Assembly (NCBI GenBank): GCA_037200125.1
Contig: JBBCGS010000002.1
Coordinates: 248,001 to 312,000, forward strand
DNA: 64,000 bases
Direction of reading: 5' to 3'
From: JADGHX01 sp037200125
Lineage (GTDB): Bacteria > Pseudomonadota > Gammaproteobacteria > Steroidobacterales > Steroidobacteraceae
Positions 45,324-55,553 of the stretch are shown here, piece after piece (position 1 is the first letter of the stretch; every line of letters begins with the position of its first letter). Position numbers and translations under genes: made by a program. The notes under the pieces are model-generated. The model was not told the DNA's origin. It worked only from the letters and a program-made list of their open reading frames with translations, and made no database searches.

Positions 45324-46592
45324 TTGCGCTCCTCTCGTTTCATCAGTCTCATTCTGGTGCTCGTCTGCCTTGCGGTGCTCGGCGGATGTGCGTGGTATCT
45401 GGTCCATCGCAACGCTGCGCTGACTCAAGCGAACGGCAACGGCTTCGGGTTTGGCGGAGGCCGCCGGCCCGCCGCAACCGTGGCCTTCGCCGCGGCCAGC
45501 GTCGCGGACATTCCGATCCGCATGGAAGCGCTCGGGACCGTCACCCCCCTTGCCGCCGCAACGGTGCGCTCGCAGGTCACGGGCGTTCTGACGCAGATCA
45601 ACTACACGGAAGGCCAGACCGTTAAACGGGGCCAGCCGCTGGCGCAGATCGATCCGCGGCCATTCCAGCTTGCGCTCGAGGAAGCGATCGCACAGCAGGC
45701 GCGCGACCAGGCGCAGCTCGAGAACGCGCGCGTCATCCTGGATCGCAACCGCACCCTGCTCTCGCAGGACTCGATCGCGCAGCAGGACGTCGACACGCAG
45801 GCGGCCACGGTAAAGCAGCTGCAGGGTACGGTTGATTCGGACCGCGCCGCCGTTTCGACCGCGCGCCTCAACCTGGACTACAGCAACGTCACTGCGCCGA
45901 TCAGCGGCCGCATCGGCCTGCGGCCGGTCGACATCGGCAACTACGTTACATCCGGCGACACGAACGGTGTCGCGAGCATCACGCAGCTCTCGCCGATCGA
46001 TGTCGTCTTCACATTGCCGGCGGATAGCGTCACCGCCATTCAGCAGCAGGTGCACGGTGGGGTTACGTTACCCACGACGGTCCTCGACCGAACGCGCACG
46101 AAGATTCTCGGTAATGGCACGTTCCTGACGCTGGACAACCAGATCGACACGCAGACCGGCACGGTACGCGCCAAGGCGCGTTTCGAGAACGCCGACGGCA
46201 TCCTGTTCCCGAACGAGTTCGTGAACGTGCAGCTGCAGGTCAATATCCTCAAACAGGCGGTCGTGGTGCCGACCAACGCCATCCGCCACGGGCCGCAGGG
46301 CGATTTCGTTTTCCTCATCGATCAGGACAACGTCGCGCACATCACGAACGTCAAGGTTGGCCCCACTTCCGAAGATCGCGTGTCGATCAGCGAAGGGGTG
46401 AAAGCCGGCGATCGCGTCGTGACCGAAGGCGGCGATCGCCTCACGGATGGCAGCACCGTCCGCCTGCCCGGTCCGCCGCCGGCGGCGGGTGCCGCGGGCG
46501 CGCAGCAAGGCAAAAAGCAGTGGAACGGTAACGGCAAGCGCAACGGCTTCGGGGCCGACGGAAGCGGCAAGCGCCGTCGCCCAGCGGAATGA
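45324..46592 (+). CDS. mdtA: RND periplasmic adaptor, MdtA type
   Basis: A 422-residue membrane-fusion protein. VLGGCAW at the end of the N-terminal hydrophobic segment resembles a lipobox. Lipoyl halves are VRSQVTGVLTQINYTEGQTVKRGQPLAQIDPRPF and NVTAPISGRIGLRPVDIGNYV. The C-terminus is a basic Asn/Gly/Lys-rich tail. I accept the TTG at 45324 as start because ATG codons upstream are out of frame; the exact start is uncertain. It is first in a four-gene operon, each joined by overlapping stop and start codons. Confidence 0.85.
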   Translation: MRSSRFISLILVLVCLAVLGGCAWYLVHRNAALTQANGNGFGFGGGRRPAATVAFAAASVADIPIRMEALGTVTPLAAATVRSQVTGVLTQINYTEGQTVKRGQPLAQIDPRPFQLALEEAIAQQARDQAQLENARVILDRNRTLLSQDSIAQQDVDTQAATVKQLQGTVDSDRAAVSTARLNLDYSNVTAPISGRIGLRPVDIGNYVTSGDTNGVASITQLSPIDVVFTLPADSVTAIQQQVHGGVTLPTTVLDRTRTKILGNGTFLTLDNQIDTQTGTVRAKARFENADGILFPNEFVNVQLQVNILKQAVVVPTNAIRHGPQGDFVFLIDQDNVAHITNVKVGPTSEDRVSISEGVKAGDRVVTEGGDRLTDGSTVRLPGPPPAAGAAGAQQGKKQWNGNGKRNGFGADGSGKRRRPAE

Positions 46593-49500
46593 GCGCGGTG
46601 GCCGGGGACACGACGGGCACAACGGGCGGCGAACCACCGGCCGGCGATGTGCAGGCAAGCCCGTCCCGCCTCTTTATTCTGCGACCGGTGGCGACATCGC
46701 TTCTGATGTTCGCCATCGTGCTGGGCGGGCTGGTTGGCTTTCACTTCCTGCCGCTTTCCGCACTCCCCGAGGTCGATTACCCCACCATTCAGGTGCAGAC
46801 GCTCTATCCGGGCGCGAGCCCGGAGGTGATGAGCTCCACGGTGACTGCACCGCTCGAACGCCAGTTCGGGCAGATGTCGGGCCTCACGCGCATGTCGTCG
46901 ACGAGCGCGGCGGGCGCCTCCGTCATCACGCTGCAGTTCGGTCTCGAGCTCACACTCGATGTCGCGGAACAGGAAGTGCAGGCGGCGATCAACGCGGGCG
47001 GCTCGCTGCTGCCCACGGATCTCCCCGCCCCGCCGGTCTATGCGAAGGTGAATCCCGCCGATGCGCCGGTGTTGACGCTCGCCGTTACCTCGGAGTCGAT
47101 GCCGCTCACAGACGTGCGCAACCTGGTGGAGACGCGGCTCGCGCAGAAGATGTCGCAGATCGCGGGCGTCGGCCTCGTCGCCATCAGCGGCGGCCAGCGG
47201 CCCGCGGTGCGCATTCAGGCGGACACGCGCCAGCTCGCTTCGCTCGGCCTCAGCCTCGACCAGCTTCGCTCCACCATCGCGAGCGCGAACGCGAACGCCG
47301 CCAAAGGCAGCTTCGACGGCCCGACGCGCGCCTACGCCATCAACTCGAACGACCAGCTGCTTACGATCGATGACTATAAGAACCTGATCATTGCCTACCG
47401 CGACGGCGGCCCCGTTCATCTCCGCGATGTCGCGGACATCGTCGACAGCGCGGAGAACGTGAAACTCGGCGCGTGGAAAAACACCACGCCGGCAATCGTC
47501 CTCAACGTGCAGCGGCAGCCGGGCGCGAACGTCATCGCGACGGTCGACGCCATCAAGGCCCGCTTGCCTGAACTCGTGGGTTCCCTGCCCGGCGCGATCA
47601 GGGTGGATCTTCTGACCGACCGTACGCTCGGCATTCGCGCCTCCGTGCGGGACGTGGAGATCGAGCTGGTCATCGCCATACTGCTCGTGGTGCTGGCGAT
47701 CTACCTGTTCCTGCACAGCACGCGCGCGACCATCATCGCCAGCCTGGCGGTACCGATCTCGCTCATCGGCACGTTCGGCGTGATGTATCTGCTGGGCTAC
47801 AGCCTCAACAACCTCACGCTCATGGCGATGACCATCGCCACCGGCTTCGTCGTCGACGATGCCATCGTGATGATCGAGAACATCGCGAGGTATATCGAAA
47901 AAGGCGAATCGCCGCTCGACGCGGCGCTGAAGGGCGCCGCGCAGATCGGGTTCACGATCATCTCGCTCACGGTGTCGCTCATCGCGGTGCTCATTCCGCT
48001 GCTCTTCATGGGTGACGTGATCGGACGCCTGTTCCGCGAATTCGCGATCACGCTGGCCGTGACCATCATCATTTCGGCTGTCGTGTCGCTGACGCTCACC
48101 GCATCGCTCTCGGCGCAATGGCTGGAGCATGAGCCGCACGTTCCGGCGAAAGGCATCGGCCGGCACTGGCAGCTCGCATTCGATCGCATCATCACGCGCT
48201 ATGACCGCGGGCTCACCTGGGTGATGGACCGCCCGGGGCCGACGCTGATCGTTGCCGCGCTCACCCTGGTGATCACCGCGGCGCTATACGTCTTCATTCC
48301 GAAGGGCTTGTTCCCCACGCAGGACACCGGCCAGCTGCAGGCTGAGGTGCGGGCACGCGAGTCCGTTTCGTTCGCGCGCATGGCCGAGCTGCAACAGCAG
48401 GTCGCGCAGGAGATCCTCAAAGACACCGACGTGGAGAGCCTGAGCTCATTCATCGGCGTCGACGGCGCGAACACGACAGCGCTCAATCGCGGCCGCATGC
48501 TCATCAACCTGAAGCCGCATGACGAGCGCGGCGCGCAGGTCGACATCATGAAACGCCTGCAGGAGAACGTGGCCAACGTCGCGGGCGTTACGCTCTATCT
48601 GCAGCCGGTGCAGGACCTGACGATCGATGCCGAAACAGGCCCGACGCAATACCGACTCGCGGTCGAAGGCGCCGATCCGGATCTCATCACGGACTGGACC
48701 AACCGGCTGATGGCGCGCCTGCAGAGCGTCCCGAAGGTTCGCAACGTCACGTCCGATTCGACGACGCAGGGCCTCGCGGCGCTGGTGAACATCGATCGCG
48801 ACTCCGCGGCTCGTCTTTCCATCACGGCGGCGAGCGTGGACGAGGCGCTGTACAGCGCGTTCGGCCAGCGCATCGTCTCGACGATATTTACCGAGACCAA
48901 TCAGTATCGCGTCATCCTCGAGGAGAAGCCCGGTGTCGTCCAGACCCCGTCGGATCTCAGCTTCGTCAACGTGCAGACCGGCTCGGGCCGCCCGACGCCG
49001 CTCAACGCAATCGCGTCCGTTCACGAGCAGAGCGCGCCATTGCAGGTCAATCGGGTCGGGCAGTTCCCTGCCGCGACCCTGGGCTTCGACACCGCGCCGG
49101 GTGTCGCACTCGGACGCGCGGTCGATGAAATCAAAGCGGCGGCGAAGGACATCCACTTTCCCGCCAGTCTTTCGATGACGTTTCTCGGGGCCGCGAATGC
49201 GTTCGAGTCCTCGCTCCAGAATGAGCTGTGGTTGATTCTCGCGGCGGTCGTGTGCGTCTACATCGTGCTCGGCGTGCTGTATGAGAGTTACATTCATCCG
49301 CTCACGATTCTTTCGACGCTGCCGTCCGCCGGCGTGGGCGCCCTGCTCGCGCTGCTCGTCACCGGCAGCGATCTCGGTGTGATCGGCATCATCGGCATCA
49401 TCCTGCTGATCGGCATCGTGAAGAAAAACGCCATCATGATGATCGACTTCGCCATCGAGGCGGAGCGCACCGGCAAGTCGCCGCGCGAGGCGATCCACGA

Positions 49501-49723
49501 AGCCGCGCTGCTGCGATTCCGGCCGATCATCATGACGACGTTCGCGGCCTTGTTCGCGGCTGTGCCGCTGATGCTTGGCATGGGCCAGGGCTCGGAGCTG
49601 CGCCATCCGCTGGGTGTGGCGCTGTTCGGTGGGCTGATCCTCAGCCAGATGCTCACGCTGTTCACGACGCCGGTGATCTACCTCGCGTTCGATCGGCTGA
49701 ACCGGCGGCAGGTCACGGCGTGA
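46589..49723 (+). CDS. mdtB: RND efflux permease, MdtB type
   Basis: A 1044-residue inner-membrane proton antiporter of the HAE1/AcrB class. TAPLERQFGQMSGL is near the N-terminus. Helix 4 carries GFVVDDAIVMIEN with the paired aspartates. Porter regions and FRPIIMTTFAALFAAVPLMLGMG at the C-terminal half match family signatures. The ATG at 46589 overlaps the mdtA stop. MdtB and MdtC form a heterotrimer exporting bile salts and aromatic drugs in E. coli; substrates here are unknown. Confidence 0.9.
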   Translation: MSAVAGDTTGTTGGEPPAGDVQASPSRLFILRPVATSLLMFAIVLGGLVGFHFLPLSALPEVDYPTIQVQTLYPGASPEVMSSTVTAPLERQFGQMSGLTRMSSTSAAGASVITLQFGLELTLDVAEQEVQAAINAGGSLLPTDLPAPPVYAKVNPADAPVLTLAVTSESMPLTDVRNLVETRLAQKMSQIAGVGLVAISGGQRPAVRIQADTRQLASLGLSLDQLRSTIASANANAAKGSFDGPTRAYAINSNDQLLTIDDYKNLIIAYRDGGPVHLRDVADIVDSAENVKLGAWKNTTPAIVLNVQRQPGANVIATVDAIKARLPELVGSLPGAIRVDLLTDRTLGIRASVRDVEIELVIAILLVVLAIYLFLHSTRATIIASLAVPISLIGTFGVMYLLGYSLNNLTLMAMTIATGFVVDDAIVMIENIARYIEKGESPLDAALKGAAQIGFTIISLTVSLIAVLIPLLFMGDVIGRLFREFAITLAVTIIISAVVSLTLTASLSAQWLEHEPHVPAKGIGRHWQLAFDRIITRYDRGLTWVMDRPGPTLIVAALTLVITAALYVFIPKGLFPTQDTGQLQAEVRARESVSFARMAELQQQVAQEILKDTDVESLSSFIGVDGANTTALNRGRMLINLKPHDERGAQVDIMKRLQENVANVAGVTLYLQPVQDLTIDAETGPTQYRLAVEGADPDLITDWTNRLMARLQSVPKVRNVTSDSTTQGLAALVNIDRDSAARLSITAASVDEALYSAFGQRIVSTIFTETNQYRVILEEKPGVVQTPSDLSFVNVQTGSGRPTPLNAIASVHEQSAPLQVNRVGQFPAATLGFDTAPGVALGRAVDEIKAAAKDIHFPASLSMTFLGAANAFESSLQNELWLILAAVVCVYIVLGVLYESYIHPLTILSTLPSAGVGALLALLVTGSDLGVIGIIGIILLIGIVKKNAIMMIDFAIEAERTGKSPREAIHEAALLRFRPIIMTTFAALFAAVPLMLGMGQGSELRHPLGVALFGGLILSQMLTLFTTPVIYLAFDRLNRRQVTA

Positions 49724-52700
49724 ATCTTTCCGCGCCCTTTGTCCGCCGGCCCATCGGCACCACGCTGCTCGCGGCGTGGCTGGCGCTTGCGGGTATCGGC
49801 GCCTACTTCGTGCTGCCGGTTTCGCCTCTGCCGCAGGTGGACTTCCCGACCGTGTCCGTGAGCGCGAGCCTCCCAGGCGGCAGCCCGGAGACGATGGCGA
49901 GCAGTGTCGCGACCCCGCTCGAGCGGCGCCTCGGTACCATCGCGGACGTGACGGAGATGACGTCCAACAGCTCCCAGAACCGCACGAACGTCACGCTGCA
50001 GTTCGACCTGGACCGCAACATCGACGGCGCGGCGCGCGACGTACAGGCAGCCATCAATGCCGCTCGCGTGGACTTGCCCGCGACGCTGCGTTCAAACCCG
50101 ACTTACCGCAAGGTGAATCCGGCGGACCAGCCGGTGATCATCCTGGCGCTCACGTCCCCCACGCGTACGCCCGGCCAGATCTACGATGCGGTCTCGAACG
50201 TCATCCAGCAGCGCCTGCTGCAGATCCACGGCGTCGGTGACGTGGAGCTCGGCGGCGCATCGCTGCCCGCCGTGCGCGTGGAGATCGCGCCCTTCTCGCT
50301 CTCCAAATACGGCATCTCGCTCGAGGACGTCCGCACGGCGCTGAGCTCGGCGAACCCGAATCGTCCCAAAGGCGTCATCGAGAGCGACTCGATGCGCTAT
50401 CAGATCTACACGAACGACAACGGCCGGGTGGCCGCGAACTATCGCGGCCTCGTCGTCGCGTACCGCGACGGGGCGGCGGTGCGACTGAGCGACATCGCGG
50501 AGGTCACCGACAGCGTCGAGGACATTCACAGCGGCGGCCTGTTCAACGGCCAGCCCGCCGTCATCGTGCTCGTCACGCGCCAGCCCGGCGCCAACATCAT
50601 CGAGACGGTGGACGCGATCAAAGCGGATCTGCCCCAGCTACGGGAAAGCCTGCCATACGATGTGAAGCTGGACATTGCGTCCGATCGCACGAAATCGATT
50701 CGCGCTTCGCTGCGCGAAGTGGAACTGACGCTGCTCATTTCGCTTGGCCTGGTCGTGCTCGTCGTCAGCGCGTTCCTGACGAGCCTGCGGGCAACACTCA
50801 TTCCCGCCGTGGCCACCGCCGTCTCGCTACTCGGGGCGGTGGGCGTCATGTACGCCGCGGGCTACAGCCTCAACAATCTTTCGTTGATGGCTCTGACCGT
50901 CGCCACCGGCTTCGTCGTCGACGACGCGATCGTGGTGCTGGAAAACGTATCCCGCCATCTGGAAGCGGGCATGAACCGCTTCGAGGCGGCCTTGCTCGGC
51001 GCGCGCGAGGTCGGCTTCACCGTCACGTCGATCAGCATTTCCCTGGTCGCGGTGTTCATTCCGCTCATCTTCATGGGCGGGATCGTAGGCCGCCTCTTCC
51101 GGGAATTCGCCGTCACGCTTTCATCCGCGGTGCTGATCTCGCTGGCCGTCTCGCTCACGCTGACCCCGATGATGTGCGCGTACATCCTGAAGCCCGAGCA
51201 CAACGCGGAGTCACAGGGTCGGGTGGCTCGCTTGTCGCGCGCAACGTTCGACCGCTTGCTCAAGGGCTACACCCGCGCGCTCGACTGGTCGCTCGCCCAT
51301 GCGCCGATGATGGTTCTTCTGCTTCTGGGCATCGTCGGGCTGAACATCTACATGTTCGTCATCATTCCGAAGGGGTTCTTCCCCCGTCAGGATCTGGGCC
51401 AGCTGAATGGCGGCATGCGCGCCGACCAGAGCATTTCGTTCAAGGCGATGGAAGGCAAGCTGCAGCAGCTGGTCGACATCATTCATTCCGACCCGGCCAT
51501 TGCGACGGTGGTGGGGTTCACGGGCGGCAATCGCCCCGGCGGCGGCGGTTTCATGTTCGCCACGTTGAAGCCGCTCTCGGACCGCAAAGACGATACGCAG
51601 ACCATCATCAATCGCCTGCGCATCAAGCTGAATCAGGTGACCGGCATCAACCTCTTCCTGAATCCGGTTCAGGACGTGCAGATCGGCGGGCGCCAGTCGA
51701 ACTCGACCTATCAGTTCACCGTTCAGAGCGACGATCTCGCGAGCTTGCGCAAGTGGGCGACACGCCTCGCCGAACAGATGAAGCTCGATCCCGTGCTCAC
51801 CGACATCGACACGGACCAGCAGGATCACGGTATCGAGTCGTTCCTCAGCGTCGACCGCAACACCGCTTCCCGCTTCGGCATCAGCTCGCGCGACATCGAC
51901 AACGCGCTCTACGATGCATTCGGCCAGCGCCAGGTGTCGACGCTGTACACGAGCCTCAATCAGTATCACGTCATCATGGAAGTGGCGCCCCAGTACTCTC
52001 AGTCCCCTTCGGCGCTGAACGACATCTATGTGCCGGCTCGGGTGGGCACCCAATTCAACGGAGCCTCATCCACCGCCGCAGCTGCATCGACCGCCGCGGC
52101 CACGCCGTCGGCCTCCACGCCGCTGCCCTCGCGAGACCCCACGACCGGCGCGGCCGTGAATACGGCGGCGAACTCCATGGTGCCGCTCTCGGCGTTCGCG
52201 CATTTCGCCGACAGCTCGGCACCGGCCGGCATCAACCATCAGAGCGGCTCGCTCGCGACCACCATCTCCTTCAACCTCGCGGACGGCAAATCGCTCAGCG
52301 ACGCGCAGAAGTCCATCGAGGAAGACATGGCCGCGATCGGCATGCCCAACAACGTGCACGGCAGTTTCCAGGGCACCGCGCGCACGTTCCAGCAATCCGT
52401 CGGGCAGGAGCCACTGCTCATCGCCGCGGCGTTGCTCGCCATCTATATCGTTCTCGGAATGCTGTATGAGAGTTACGTTCATCCCCTCACCGTGCTGTCC
52501 ACGCTGCCCTCGGCGGGAATCGGCGCCGTGCTCGCACTGATGCTGTTCAACATGGAGTTCTCGATCATCGCTCTCATCGGCGTGGTGCTGCTCATCGGCG
52601 TCGTGAAGAAGAACGCGATCCTCATCATCGATTTCGCGCTCGACGCGCAACGCGCTCGCGGAATGTCCGCGCGCGAGGCGATTCGTGAAGCGGCGACACT

Positions 52701-52947
52701 GCGCTTCCGCCCCATTCTCATGACGACGCTCGCCGCCGCGCTCGGCGCCGTGCCGCTGGCGATCGGCTTCGGCGAAGGCTCCGAGCTGCGCCGCCCCCTC
52801 GGGGTGGCGATCATCGGCGGGCTGCTGGTCAGCCAGATGCTCACGCTCTTCACGACCCCCGTCATCTATCTCTACCTCGATCGGCTGCGCAAACCGACCG
52901 ATCACGAAGCCGATCTCAGCATCGATGTGATGAGGGCCCGGCCATGA
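49720..52947 (+). CDS. mdtC: RND efflux permease, MdtC type
   Basis: A 1075-residue RND permease paralogous to the preceding gene. VSLTLTPMMCAYIL and GFVVDDAIVVLEN mark the membrane core. The start is a GTG at 49720 overlapping the mdtB stop. An Ala/Ser/Thr-rich insert of about 45 residues (around residues 775-820) sits in the periplasmic region before PLSAFAHF and is not in the MdtB-like paralogue. Base composition there does not differ visibly, so this looks like a genuine elongated loop. Confidence 0.9.
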   Translation: MNLSAPFVRRPIGTTLLAAWLALAGIGAYFVLPVSPLPQVDFPTVSVSASLPGGSPETMASSVATPLERRLGTIADVTEMTSNSSQNRTNVTLQFDLDRNIDGAARDVQAAINAARVDLPATLRSNPTYRKVNPADQPVIILALTSPTRTPGQIYDAVSNVIQQRLLQIHGVGDVELGGASLPAVRVEIAPFSLSKYGISLEDVRTALSSANPNRPKGVIESDSMRYQIYTNDNGRVAANYRGLVVAYRDGAAVRLSDIAEVTDSVEDIHSGGLFNGQPAVIVLVTRQPGANIIETVDAIKADLPQLRESLPYDVKLDIASDRTKSIRASLREVELTLLISLGLVVLVVSAFLTSLRATLIPAVATAVSLLGAVGVMYAAGYSLNNLSLMALTVATGFVVDDAIVVLENVSRHLEAGMNRFEAALLGAREVGFTVTSISISLVAVFIPLIFMGGIVGRLFREFAVTLSSAVLISLAVSLTLTPMMCAYILKPEHNAESQGRVARLSRATFDRLLKGYTRALDWSLAHAPMMVLLLLGIVGLNIYMFVIIPKGFFPRQDLGQLNGGMRADQSISFKAMEGKLQQLVDIIHSDPAIATVVGFTGGNRPGGGGFMFATLKPLSDRKDDTQTIINRLRIKLNQVTGINLFLNPVQDVQIGGRQSNSTYQFTVQSDDLASLRKWATRLAEQMKLDPVLTDIDTDQQDHGIESFLSVDRNTASRFGISSRDIDNALYDAFGQRQVSTLYTSLNQYHVIMEVAPQYSQSPSALNDIYVPARVGTQFNGASSTAAAASTAAATPSASTPLPSRDPTTGAAVNTAANSMVPLSAFAHFADSSAPAGINHQSGSLATTISFNLADGKSLSDAQKSIEEDMAAIGMPNNVHGSFQGTARTFQQSVGQEPLLIAAALLAIYIVLGMLYESYVHPLTVLSTLPSAGIGAVLALMLFNMEFSIIALIGVVLLIGVVKKNAILIIDFALDAQRARGMSAREAIREAATLRFRPILMTTLAAALGAVPLAIGFGEGSELRRPLGVAIIGGLLVSQMLTLFTTPVIYLYLDRLRKPTDHEADLSIDVMRARP

Positions 52948-54374
52948 ACATCACCCGAGTGGCCGCGATCGTCACCGCGACCTTGCTGGCGGGCTGCGCG
53001 ATCGGCCCCGACTACAAGCGGCCAACCCTCGACACGCCGACGCAATACAAGGAAATGAGCGGGGCGGAGACGCCACCCCCTGCGCCACCCCCGCAATGGT
53101 GGACGCTACTCAACGATCCGGTGCTCAACGACCTCGAATCGCGCGTCGAAGTATCGAACCAGAACCTCCTGGCACAGGAGGCGGCCTATCGGCAGGCGCT
53201 GTCGGTCGTGCGCCAGCAGCGCGCCGGACTGTTTCCCTCGGTCAATGCGGACGTGGGCGTCACCAAGTCGGGCGGCTCGCGCGGCGGCGACACGGTCGTC
53301 ACCGCCCCCGGCGGGGGTTCGATCTCGCGCACGACGAGCGGCAAAGAAACTTATACGGGCGGCGCCAGCGCGAGCTGGGAGATCGACCTGTGGGGACGGC
53401 TGCGGCGTTCGCTCGAGAACGCTCACGCGCTCGCCGACGCGAGCCAGAACGACCTCAAGTTCGCGAAGCTGTCGATTCAGACGCAGCTCGCGACCACCTA
53501 TCTACAGCTGCGCGAAGCCGATGCCGAGCAGCGCCTGATCAACGATACGGTCAGTGCGTACGAGCGCGCGCTCCAGATTGCGCAGAATCGATACAACGTC
53601 GGCATGGCGGTGAAGAGCGACGTCCTGCAGGCGCAGACACAGCTCGCAAATGCGCAGGAGCAAGCTTCGGAGCTCGTGCTGACGCGGGCCCAGGCCGAGC
53701 ATGCGATCGCCGCGCTCGTCGGCGTGCCGCCTGCGGCCTTTGCGCTGGAAGTGAAATCCGATTGGCGCACGGATGTTCTGCCCGTCCCGTCAGGCATTCC
53801 GTCCACGCTGCTCGAGCGGCGGCCGGACATCGCTTCCTCCGAGCGGCGCGTGAAGGCCGCGAACGCCAACATCGGGGTGGAGGAAGCGGCTTACTTTCCG
53901 TCGCTGACCTTGAATGGAAGCTACAGCTTTCTGTCTTCATCCCTCGATTCGCTGTTCAAGTCCGCGAATGCTGTGCATTCGGTGGGTGCTTCGCTTGCGG
54001 AAACGGTGTTTGATGCGGGCAGGACGCCCGCCCGCGTGGCTGGCGCGCGTGCGGCCTACGACCAGTCGGTTGCGGAATATCGCCAGACCGTGCTTACGGC
54101 GTTTCAGGATGTCGAGGATCAGCTCGCGGCGTCGACTCAGCTCACACGTCAGTATGAGTTGCGCAGGCAGGCGTCGGAGGCTGCTGATGAGACTGAGCGC
54201 CTTACGCTCAATCAGTACCGGGCGGGTACCGTGAGCTATACCAATGTGGTGGTGGCGCAGACGACGGCGCTGTCGGCGCGACAGGCGCTGGCGCGCGTTG
54301 AGCTGCAGCGGCAGACGACTGCGATTGCGCTGATCAAGGCACTTGGGGGCGACTGGGGTCCGCCGGCGCCCTGA
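52944..54374 (+). CDS. Outer-membrane efflux lipoprotein (NodT/OprM type)
   Basis: A 476-residue TolC-like factor. The signal ends in the lipobox LLAGC (C18), followed by AIGPDYKRP, the hallmark mature start of NodT-family proteins. Two long helical repeats follow, with conserved NRYNVGMAVKSDVLQAQTQLANAQ and its counterpart LNQYRAGTVSYTNVVVAQTTALSARQ. The ATG overlaps the mdtC stop. It completes the tripartite pump of this operon. Confidence 0.92.
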   Translation: MNITRVAAIVTATLLAGCAIGPDYKRPTLDTPTQYKEMSGAETPPPAPPPQWWTLLNDPVLNDLESRVEVSNQNLLAQEAAYRQALSVVRQQRAGLFPSVNADVGVTKSGGSRGGDTVVTAPGGGSISRTTSGKETYTGGASASWEIDLWGRLRRSLENAHALADASQNDLKFAKLSIQTQLATTYLQLREADAEQRLINDTVSAYERALQIAQNRYNVGMAVKSDVLQAQTQLANAQEQASELVLTRAQAEHAIAALVGVPPAAFALEVKSDWRTDVLPVPSGIPSTLLERRPDIASSERRVKAANANIGVEEAAYFPSLTLNGSYSFLSSSLDSLFKSANAVHSVGASLAETVFDAGRTPARVAGARAAYDQSVAEYRQTVLTAFQDVEDQLAASTQLTRQYELRRQASEAADETERLTLNQYRAGTVSYTNVVVAQTTALSARQALARVELQRQTTAIALIKALGGDWGPPAP

Positions 54375-54430
54375 AGAAGCCCTCAATCGCCGGGCGGCTG
54401 GAGAGGCGCCCCGCGACTCCGACACCGCAC

Positions 54431-54513
54431 GCTCGAGCACGAACACCGCACGCTCAAACACGGACGCCACACGCTCGAGCACGGACGCCGCACGCTCCAG
54501 CGCCGGCACGGTC
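54431..54513. repeat. Four tandem 21-bp repeats between convergent genes
   Basis: Units begin GCTC at 54431, 54452, 54473 and 54494 (the last about 20 bp), each followed by a GAGCACGRA / CGCCGCAC segment with a few changes. They lie in the 168-bp gap between the efflux lipoprotein and ilvE stops. In one minus-strand frame the repeats read as seven-residue units (ERxxSVL-like), but no start codon or domain supports a gene. Confidence 0.8.
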
Positions 54514-54542
54514 GCTCGAACCGCGCGCGGCGGTTCAGGGGA

Positions 54543-55553
54543 TCAGACGCGCTTGCACCAGCCGCGACGTTCCGGGGCTTCGCCCTGCTGAATCGCGACC
54601 AGCGCCGCACGCAAGCGGCGCGTTTCGGGGCCGACTTCGCCATTGCCGACGATGTGATCGTGCCCACCGCGAATCAGCGTACCAACGCCCGCAAGAACGG
54701 CGGCCGTACCTGAAAGCGCGGCTTCTCCGTCACGCACCCATTCGATCATTTCATCCACGCTGAAGGGACGCTCTTCGACGGTCATCCCCTGCTCGCGCGC
54801 CATGGTCAGCAGCGAGTCACGCGTGACGCCGTGAAGGAACGTCGTATCGAGGCTGCGCGTGAGAATGTGGCCCGGCCGGATCAGCAGGAAGTTCGCGGCG
54901 CCCGTCTCCTGAACCTGCCCGCCCGTGCAGAACAGCACCTGATCGGCGTTGAACTGCTTGCGAGCGGCCAGCGTCGGGCCCATCGCCGCTGCGTAATTTC
55001 CGCCGGTCTTCACCATGCCGAGGTGCGAGGCGGTGCGGCTCTTCTCTTCCTCAACATAGATGCGCAGCGGCTTCATCCCCTGCGCGAAGTAATCCCACAC
55101 CGGGCTCGCCATCACGATGAGCGACGCTTCGCTCGACGGCGTCGCGGCGGCGCCGATGTTCGCCACCGTGCCGAACAGCAACGGGCGCAAGTACAGCGCA
55201 CCGGGCGCCTCGGGCACCTGAGCGCGACACCGGTCGATCACTGACGTGACCATCCCTGCGAGCAGGGCTTCCGGCGGCTCGGGCAACACCAGCAAGCGCG
55301 CGCTCTGGCGCATGCGCTCGATGTGCCGATCCATCCTGAATACGTTGATCGACCCGTCTTTCCAGCGATACGCCTTGAAGCCTTCGAAGCACGTGCTCGC
55401 ATAGTGCAGGACGTGCGCGGCCGGGCTGATCGAGATCGGGCCCACCGGCCCAAGCTCCGGCGCGCCCCACTGGCCATCGCGGAACTGGGCAACCGACATG
55501 TGATCCACCAACACGGTGCCAAATGCCGGACGCTGGACTGTGGATGCATTCAT
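54543..55553 (-). CDS. ilvE: Branched-chain amino acid aminotransferase
   Basis: A 336-residue fold-type IV PLP enzyme that interconverts leucine, isoleucine and valine with their 2-oxo acids. Signatures include LHYASTCFEGFKAYRW, GGNYAAAMGPTLAARKQFNADQVLFCTG and the C-terminal EAALSGTAAVLAGVGTLI. The start at 55553 overlaps the E1 beta stop (ATGA), so translation is coupled to the ketoacid dehydrogenase genes and the enzyme probably feeds them in branched-chain catabolism. Confidence 0.92.
   Translation of the reverse strand: MNASTVQRPAFGTVLVDHMSVAQFRDGQWGAPELGPVGPISISPAAHVLHYASTCFEGFKAYRWKDGSINVFRMDRHIERMRQSARLLVLPEPPEALLAGMVTSVIDRCRAQVPEAPGALYLRPLLFGTVANIGAAATPSSEASLIVMASPVWDYFAQGMKPLRIYVEEEKSRTASHLGMVKTGGNYAAAMGPTLAARKQFNADQVLFCTGGQVQETGAANFLLIRPGHILTRSLDTTFLHGVTRDSLLTMAREQGMTVEERPFSVDEMIEWVRDGEAALSGTAAVLAGVGTLIRGGHDHIVGNGEVGPETRRLRAALVAIQQGEAPERRGWCKRV

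Noticed and set aside
46322..48166. 614-codon minus-strand frame opposite the MdtB-type gene
   Set aside because: Shadow of a well-supported permease.
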